A stretch of DNA of 64,000 nucleotides from Bradyrhizobium arachidis (GTDB taxonomy: Bacteria; Pseudomonadota; Alphaproteobacteria; Rhizobiales; Xanthobacteraceae), in assembly GCF_024758505.1 (NCBI RefSeq), contig NZ_CP077970.1, forward strand, positions 4,216,001 through 4,280,000, given 5' to 3'. Of this stretch, positions 58,999-64,000 are shown one piece after another. The position numbers and the translations under genes are program-made. Every line of letters starts with the position of its first letter. Positions within the stretch are counted from its first letter, which is position 1. Below the pieces are notes generated by a model that was given only the letters and a program-made list of their open reading frames with translations, was not told the origin of the DNA and made no database searches.

Positions 58999-60669
58999 TC
59001 ATGCGATGGCGCGTCCGTCCTGGGCGACGCCCTCGACTTGGGCATGGAAGATCCGGCGCAGCGCCAGCATGTGCTCGCAAGGGCCGCGCATCATCTTGTT
59101 GTGGCCGTAGAAATGACAGCTGCACCGCGCCTCGACGAGACGGTCGTCGTCGTCGAGGACGAGGCTCACCTGCTCGGTGCGGGCGTTGTCGAGCACGCTG
59201 CCGCTGACGGCGCGAATGCCCTGGTTGCGATCGATGCTGCCGATTGTCACGAGGTTGGCGTTGATCAGCCGATCGGCCTTCTCCTCCTGCGCGCTCGCGA
59301 AGCGCAGCTGGGCGGCCGATAGCGGCTCGCGCACCAGCTCGCGGAGGCGGTAGAGCGACTTGTCGAGATCGAACATGACGCGTCCGGCCTGGGTGTAGGC
59401 CGTGAGCGCCGCATGCACGAGCGTCTGGTCGACGCCGGTCTGCTGCGCCAACTCGGCGGCCGTCGCCGCGTGCGACTTGCCGAGCGCTGCGAAAATGCGT
59501 TGGGCGGTGTCGTTGTCGACCCTGTGGCGCGGCGCGAGCAGGTCGAATTGCCCGGCGGACGACCAATCGTTCGCGGTCCAGCCAGACAAGCCGAGCGTGA
59601 AGCGCAGACCGCCGAAGTCGACGACGAAGAACGATGGCAGGCCGGTCCCGGTCAAATGCACCCGCACCGACCGCGCCAGCGGCAGCGCCCGTCCGAGGAT
59701 CGCAAGACGCCGCCGGCCCCAGATGCGGATCTCGGCGGGGGACTTGCCGCGATAGATCGAGCGGCGGAAGGTGAGCCTGTCGTTCCACGGCTCGATGATC
59801 ACCTCCACGGGCGCATCCGGCTTGAGCAGGAAACGCAGCGAGCGCGGGCCGGCCTTTTCCTTCCTCTGCGCGAGGCGGGTGAGGATGTTGGCCATGTCCA
59901 CGGGATGCAGGTCGAACACATGCGCAGGCAAGGTCATGGCGCTCGACACCTGCAGGAAGCCGCGCACCCAGCTGTCCGGCAGGTCGATCTTCTCCTCGCG
60001 GAAGTCGAGGTCGTCGCCGGTCTGTACCTCGAATCCGGACGGATCGATGGTGAGCGTGGTGTCGCGATAGGAGCGGATCTTCTGGAATTCGTCGTAGAGG
60101 GCGTGGCTGTAGTCGATGTTGGTGGTGCCGAACGCCATCTCGCCGAGGTTCTCGAACACGTCGTGGTCGCACGACAGCCGCCCGTAGCTCGATTCGTCGA
60201 GGCTGAAGCACTCGAAGAAGATCTCGTCCGGATGCACGGTGATCACCGGATCGAGCACGATCCAGGCGTCGCGGTTCTGCTTGTAGAGGTAGTTGAAATA
60301 GGCCTGCCGCGCCGCCCAGAACGGCTTCATGAGCCGATCGCGCTCGCGGTCGAGGCCGCGGATGCGGTCCTGCAATTCCGCGATGCGCGGCTTGAGCGCG
60401 GCAGACTGCGCCGTAGCCTCGGCGAGGAAGTTGGCCTCGTTCTGCTTCAGCCACTCGAAGTAGGCGGTACGGTCGCGCGGCTTGAAGCGCAGGTCGGACA
60501 CGACGACATGATGCAGCGCCGAGATCGCCTCGCGGAACGCGAGATGGCGCGCGACCTTGCCGGTGAAGAAGGTCGGCTGGCGCAGCGTATCCGGCGCGAA
60601 GGCGAACGACGAGGAGGCGGCGTCGGACGAGGCACTGGTGCTGCCGAGAAATCGATATGCGAAATTCAT
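58999..60669 (-). CDS. Winged-helix/SWIM zinc-finger protein of the retron operon
   Basis: 556 residues from ATG 60669, overlapping the preceding stop by four bases. Residues about 90-125 are charged and probably coiled coil. The middle (130-380) is beta-rich and of unknown fold (FVVDFGGLRFTLGLSGWTANDWSS). Residues about 385-445 look like a winged helix (NDTAQRIFAALGKSHAATAAELAQQTGVDQTLVHAALTAYTQAGRVMFDLDKSLYRLR). The C-terminus has a SWIM zinc finger, Cys516-x-Cys518 with Cys531-x-His533 (ARCSCHFYGHNKMMRGPCEHMLALRRI), able to bind nucleic acid or protein. From memory, such 'WHSWIM' proteins are the companions of type XIII retrons. Likely the effector or its partner. Confidence 0.82.
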   Translation of the reverse strand: MNFAYRFLGSTSASSDAASSSFAFAPDTLRQPTFFTGKVARHLAFREAISALHHVVVSDLRFKPRDRTAYFEWLKQNEANFLAEATAQSAALKPRIAELQDRIRGLDRERDRLMKPFWAARQAYFNYLYKQNRDAWIVLDPVITVHPDEIFFECFSLDESSYGRLSCDHDVFENLGEMAFGTTNIDYSHALYDEFQKIRSYRDTTLTIDPSGFEVQTGDDLDFREEKIDLPDSWVRGFLQVSSAMTLPAHVFDLHPVDMANILTRLAQRKEKAGPRSLRFLLKPDAPVEVIIEPWNDRLTFRRSIYRGKSPAEIRIWGRRRLAILGRALPLARSVRVHLTGTGLPSFFVVDFGGLRFTLGLSGWTANDWSSAGQFDLLAPRHRVDNDTAQRIFAALGKSHAATAAELAQQTGVDQTLVHAALTAYTQAGRVMFDLDKSLYRLRELVREPLSAAQLRFASAQEEKADRLINANLVTIGSIDRNQGIRAVSGSVLDNARTEQVSLVLDDDDRLVEARCSCHFYGHNKMMRGPCEHMLALRRIFHAQVEGVAQDGRAIA

Positions 60670-63600
60670 GCGGCGCTTCCGTTGCTTTGCGAGCCACCGC
60701 CCGACGGCGTGCGGCCGGCGCGGGCCACGGTGACAGGCAGAGTGATATCCGGCCAGGCATGGGCTATGTCGCGCAGGATCATGAGTGCTGGCGCCTTGTC
60801 GCGCAGGGTCATGCTGAGCGTGATGTCGTGCAGCAATTGCGCAATCGCCGCAGCGCGGTCCCTGTGTGCCAGTGCCTCGTTGCGCAGTGCCGTGAAGACC
60901 CTGTCCTTGGCGATGCGCCCACGGTTGATCTGCATCAGGATGATGCGGGCCTGGGTGAGGAACTTGGCGAAGGTCGCTGCATCTGCCAGCGAATCGCCGG
61001 TTATCAGCTCGGTGACGAAGAGATGGAAGCTGCCCGATGGGTGCTCCAGAACGCGCCCCAGCACCTCGGCGACATCGCCGTCTGTGAGGCTGCGCCGCAG
61101 CAGCAGGCGGGCGGCGTCCTGCACCGCCGGCACGGTCGAGTCCGCCATCACCGCCAGCGCCGCCGCCGGCAGCGCGTCGCTGGGCCATGCGGTGAGGCGG
61201 TTCACCGCGGTCGTTCGTACATCGTCCCACTCGCTCTCGACCAGCAGGACGGCATTCTGCGGGTCGGAGCGGAAGCGGGCCTCGTCGGCCGCAAACGCAT
61301 GAAGCGCGAAGCGGCGCACGGCAGCGAACGAATGATTGCCGAGGCGGGCGAGCTGGCGGACCGAGAAGCGCGATGGGTCGCGGCTCTCCAGCAACTTTGC
61401 GCCCAGCATGCGGGCGCCAGCCGCGCGCGCCTGCAGCAGGCGCCACAGCGTGCCGTCGTCGATGGCAGCCGCTGCCTGCGGCAAGGCATCGACGAAGAGT
61501 GTGACCATGTCGGCGGCATGGCCTTCGATCGGTTCGGCGCGGAAGAAGCCGGCCATCAGCGTGTCGCGCAACTGAACGGCAAAAGCCTCGTCGGTCGCCG
61601 CGAGGCGCGCGATCAGACGCCGAGCAGCCGCTCGCAGCCCGGCATGGGCGCCAGTGGCCGCCAGACTGATGCCGTCGCGATGATGCGCGAGCGTGGCGTC
61701 GTCGAGCCGTGCCAGCAGGGTCATCGAGGCAACGCGGATTTCCGGCGCATCAGCCTGCAGGATTGCCTGCCAAAACGCTGCCGGCAGATCGCCTGGCCGC
61801 GTCGGCGTCACGGCGATGAGCTGGATGCTGGCCGCCTGGACGTCGGAGCTGGCATGGCCGGTCAGGCTTTCGATCACCTCCGGTTGAAGCGGGCAGTCGC
61901 GATCGGGCCATAGCTGTGGCAGCAGCGCGAGGGCGGCCGTAAGGCCGGCGCGCAGAACATTGTCAAGTTCCGACGGCAACTGCGCAAGCCAGGCCGCGAA
62001 CGCTTCCGTCGCGCGGGCGCGTTGGTCCCGCGAGGGGGCGCGGTCGCGCAGCCAGCCGCGCGTCCGGCCTTGCACGTGGTCGTGCGGGCTCGTCAGCGCG
62101 GTGCGTGCAAGGGCGGGGGCGGCCCACGGCCAGTCGGCGCGGTCGTCGATGGCGCGGATGGCCAGGTCGCGCATGTCCTGTGCGGTCGCCTCGAGCAGCG
62201 CGGCGATCAATGTCGCCTCGGCCTTCCCGGCATCGATCAGACGCCGCGCGATGTCGGTCGCGAGCGCGGTGACCTCTGGATAGGGTGAGGCTAGCAGGCC
62301 GCCGATCGCGGCCACGTCCATCGTGTCAGGGCGCGGCGGGCCCTGCCGCAGTGCCTCCGCCGCGAAGCGCGCTGCCGCGTGATTGCGTGCCAACGTCGCG
62401 ATGCGCAGCAGCCGCTGCGGCTGGGCATCCCATAGCGCGGGGAACGCCTCCTCGCGTTGCGCCGGCGCACGCGCGCCGACGTGGCGATGAGTGAGCGCGT
62501 TGGCATTGAAGCGGCTGGTCTCGGCCGCGGCATGCAGCAGGTGGCTGATGCTCCACACCCGGCTTAGCGCCTCGGTGGCATGAGGGGTGGGACGAAAGCG
62601 GCCGTCGATGCGGACGTGCTCGGTCCACGTCGCCGGCTTGATGCCGTCGGCGTCGGTGAAGGCGAGCAGGAGCTCACTCGCCATCGCCGTGAAGGCTTCC
62701 TGTCCGAGCTCGGCGCGCTTGCGCAGCATCCGCCAGGCGCGCCGCTTGAAGTAGAGCAGGGTCTGGTCGGACAGTGCGATGCGCGGAGCCGCGCTCCGCA
62801 GTTCCTCGCTGAGCTTCAGCGCCTGGCGCGAATCGGGCACCCAGACGCGGTCGTTGTAGACGCGGCCGCGACGGTACATCGGCGTCGCCAGCTCGAACTG
62901 CCGCGCAGTTGCGGCGAACAGCGGACCGTCGTCGGTTAGATCGGCATATTTGAACAGGCGCCGCAGCACCTGCACGTAGGGCGGGCGTGGACTCATCGCG
63001 TGCACGGCCGCGAGCAGCGTCTTGCGCGCGGCGCTGTCGGCGAGCGCATGGTGGGCAAGAGCAATGAGGAACTGATTGGCGAAGCCCGGATGTGCCGAGC
63101 TTGCCGCCAGCAGGGCCTGCAGCAGCCCCGCGCCGTTGCCGTTCGTCAGCGCCATCTCAATGTCGGGTGTCGCCGCAGCATCCGTCGTTCGCGGCAACGA
63201 CAGGCGTGGCGGCAGTCGCCGCGCGCCCATCAGTTCACTGGCGAGGGCATAGGCCGCATAGTCGCGTGTCACGAAACTGACATTGACGTCGGCGCAGCTG
63301 CGCAGCAGATCGACGGCGTTCGCACCGCCACAGCGCGCCAGCGCATACACGAGGCTGTAACTTGCGTTCGCCGCGCCGATCTTTTCGGCGAAGGCGGCGA
63401 GTTGGGGATAGGCGGGGGCCAGCCGGATCACGCCGAGGCGCCAGAACAGGCGGTCGCGTTCCTTGTCGGGCCATGCACTACGCGCACCGATCGCGAGCTT
63501 CTTGAGTAGCTCCGTATCGCGTCCGTCGGCAGCGACGCCGGTGTCGAGAACCATCAGCGGTGGTGCGTCGCCGTCGATGCGGCGATAACCGCCGTTTATC

Positions 63601-63824
63601 TTGGACACCACGACACTGTCGAACAGCTTTTCGGCGTTCGAGCGGGTGACCGGCGACGGTGTCTTCGTTCCATCCCTTAACGACGTGCCGCGACGGCCAA
63701 ACCTAAAATTGACGAGATAGCATGCGTCGACATCTGCTCGTTCGAGATCGACCAGATCGACTTCATAGAGTTTGTCTGAACTGCCCTCCTTCATCCAGAG
63801 GCGAACGGACCGAACGACTTGCAT
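60666..63824 (-). CDS. WGR plus HEAT/ARM-repeat protein of the retron operon
   Basis: 1052 residues, first gene of the retron unit. Residues 1-80 form a WGR-like domain (VRSVRLWMKEGSSDKLYEVDLVD...YLVNFRFGRRGTSLRDGTKTPSPVTRSNAEKLFDSVVVSKINGGYRRID); the WGR triplet itself is FGR here. The rest is almost all helical, Ala/Leu-rich repeats of 35-45 residues (for example LATDIARRLIDAGKAEATLIAALLEATAQDMRDLAIRAIDDRADWPWAAPALARTALTSPHDHVQGRTRGWLRDRAP), typical of HEAT/ARM solenoids. No enzyme motif seen. Overlaps the SWIM gene by four bases. Between the start codon and the window end lie 176 bases with no gene and only a weak -35-like TTGACG at 63879-63874. Confidence 0.82.
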   Translation of the reverse strand: MQVVRSVRLWMKEGSSDKLYEVDLVDLERADVDACYLVNFRFGRRGTSLRDGTKTPSPVTRSNAEKLFDSVVVSKINGGYRRIDGDAPPLMVLDTGVAADGRDTELLKKLAIGARSAWPDKERDRLFWRLGVIRLAPAYPQLAAFAEKIGAANASYSLVYALARCGGANAVDLLRSCADVNVSFVTRDYAAYALASELMGARRLPPRLSLPRTTDAAATPDIEMALTNGNGAGLLQALLAASSAHPGFANQFLIALAHHALADSAARKTLLAAVHAMSPRPPYVQVLRRLFKYADLTDDGPLFAATARQFELATPMYRRGRVYNDRVWVPDSRQALKLSEELRSAAPRIALSDQTLLYFKRRAWRMLRKRAELGQEAFTAMASELLLAFTDADGIKPATWTEHVRIDGRFRPTPHATEALSRVWSISHLLHAAAETSRFNANALTHRHVGARAPAQREEAFPALWDAQPQRLLRIATLARNHAAARFAAEALRQGPPRPDTMDVAAIGGLLASPYPEVTALATDIARRLIDAGKAEATLIAALLEATAQDMRDLAIRAIDDRADWPWAAPALARTALTSPHDHVQGRTRGWLRDRAPSRDQRARATEAFAAWLAQLPSELDNVLRAGLTAALALLPQLWPDRDCPLQPEVIESLTGHASSDVQAASIQLIAVTPTRPGDLPAAFWQAILQADAPEIRVASMTLLARLDDATLAHHRDGISLAATGAHAGLRAAARRLIARLAATDEAFAVQLRDTLMAGFFRAEPIEGHAADMVTLFVDALPQAAAAIDDGTLWRLLQARAAGARMLGAKLLESRDPSRFSVRQLARLGNHSFAAVRRFALHAFAADEARFRSDPQNAVLLVESEWDDVRTTAVNRLTAWPSDALPAAALAVMADSTVPAVQDAARLLLRRSLTDGDVAEVLGRVLEHPSGSFHLFVTELITGDSLADAATFAKFLTQARIILMQINRGRIAKDRVFTALRNEALAHRDRAAAIAQLLHDITLSMTLRDKAPALMILRDIAHAWPDITLPVTVARAGRTPSGGGSQSNGSAA

Positions 63825-64000
63825 GGACTACCCTAGGATGTCGGGCGGTCTACATGGCAAGCTGGGCGCGCCGCGTCAATGGCGATTGGTGCAACGGAAT
63901 ATGGACGTACACGACAGGGGCTCGTCGAGCCTGTGAGGGAGCTCGGCGTGCGGGTCAGAACAGTCGGCCAGCCAAGCCGTCGTTCATTTTTGGGGACCTC

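Noticed and set aside
59413..61302. A 629-codon open frame on the plus strand opposite the SWIM gene
   Set aside because: It is antisense to two well-supported genes, has no ribosome-binding site and reads as low-complexity Arg/Ala/Gly/Val protein, as expected from high-GC codon use on the other strand.
1..64000. CRISPR arrays, rRNA genes, insertion sequences
   Set aside because: No regularly spaced direct repeats, no rRNA-like segments and no transposase motifs were found on either strand.

Overview
The window looks like chromosome of a high-GC alphaproteobacterium close to Bradyrhizobium. The reasons are the intergenic palindromes typical of that group, several Omp25/Omp31-like barrel proteins beginning AADLxxK...W(T/A)G(F/L)Y, an ArsR-AHSA1 pair, many FixJ/PAS sensor proteins, and broad catabolic gene content (TRAP, MFS and aromatic-ring genes). 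I see no rRNA, CRISPR array, transposase or integrase. There is one tRNA, Leu-GAG.

Layout. 1-4.9 kb: the end of an efflux adaptor gene, a FixJ-type regulator, and four small secreted curlin-repeat proteins with a fifth secreted protein. 4.9-12 kb: MarC, an acetyltransferase, an SDR with an altered active site, a decayed and an intact outer-membrane barrel gene, a serine hydrolase and a two-barrel fusion protein. 12-16.9 kb: ArsR-AHSA1, a membrane protein, a NarL-type two-component system and a DUF2380-like protein. 17-22.5 kb: a probable aromatic meta-cleavage cluster (hydroxylase, extradiol dioxygenase, FAH-family hydrolase, IclR regulator, substrate-binding protein). 22.5-28 kb: an L-idonate/gluconate cluster (two dehydrogenases, an enolase-family dehydratase, GntR, MFS). 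28-46.7 kb: an ion pump, two PAS hybrid kinases, a metallopeptidase, propionyl-CoA carboxylase alpha, an oxaloacetate-decarboxylase-like enzyme, acylphosphatase, a GbsR/DUF4166/epimerase operon, two tautomerases with LysR regulators, lipB and an orphan FliN-like gene. 47-56.7 kb: an operon with a TRAP transporter, an SDR, both a split and a full-length transketolase and a D-2-hydroxyacid dehydrogenase, facing a LysR gene across a perfect operator-like palindrome.

56.8-63.8 kb holds the most interesting system: a retron on the minus strand. In transcription order it has a 1052-residue WGR plus HEAT/ARM-like protein, a winged-helix SWIM zinc-finger protein (4-bp overlap), a structured RNA with the a1/a2 pairing and long msd hairpin of a retron ncRNA, and a reverse transcriptase with the retron NAxxH, YADD and VTG motifs. 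From memory this gene set matches the retron class called type XIII. The reverse transcriptase ends in a proline-rich linker and a predicted membrane hairpin, and its ribosome-binding site is buried in a small stem-loop.

Two regulator genes (ArsR at 11920, GbsR-like at 39175) share a design: a good promoter whose predicted transcription start falls on the ATG, and an operator palindrome overlapping that ATG. This suggests leaderless, autoregulated transcripts.
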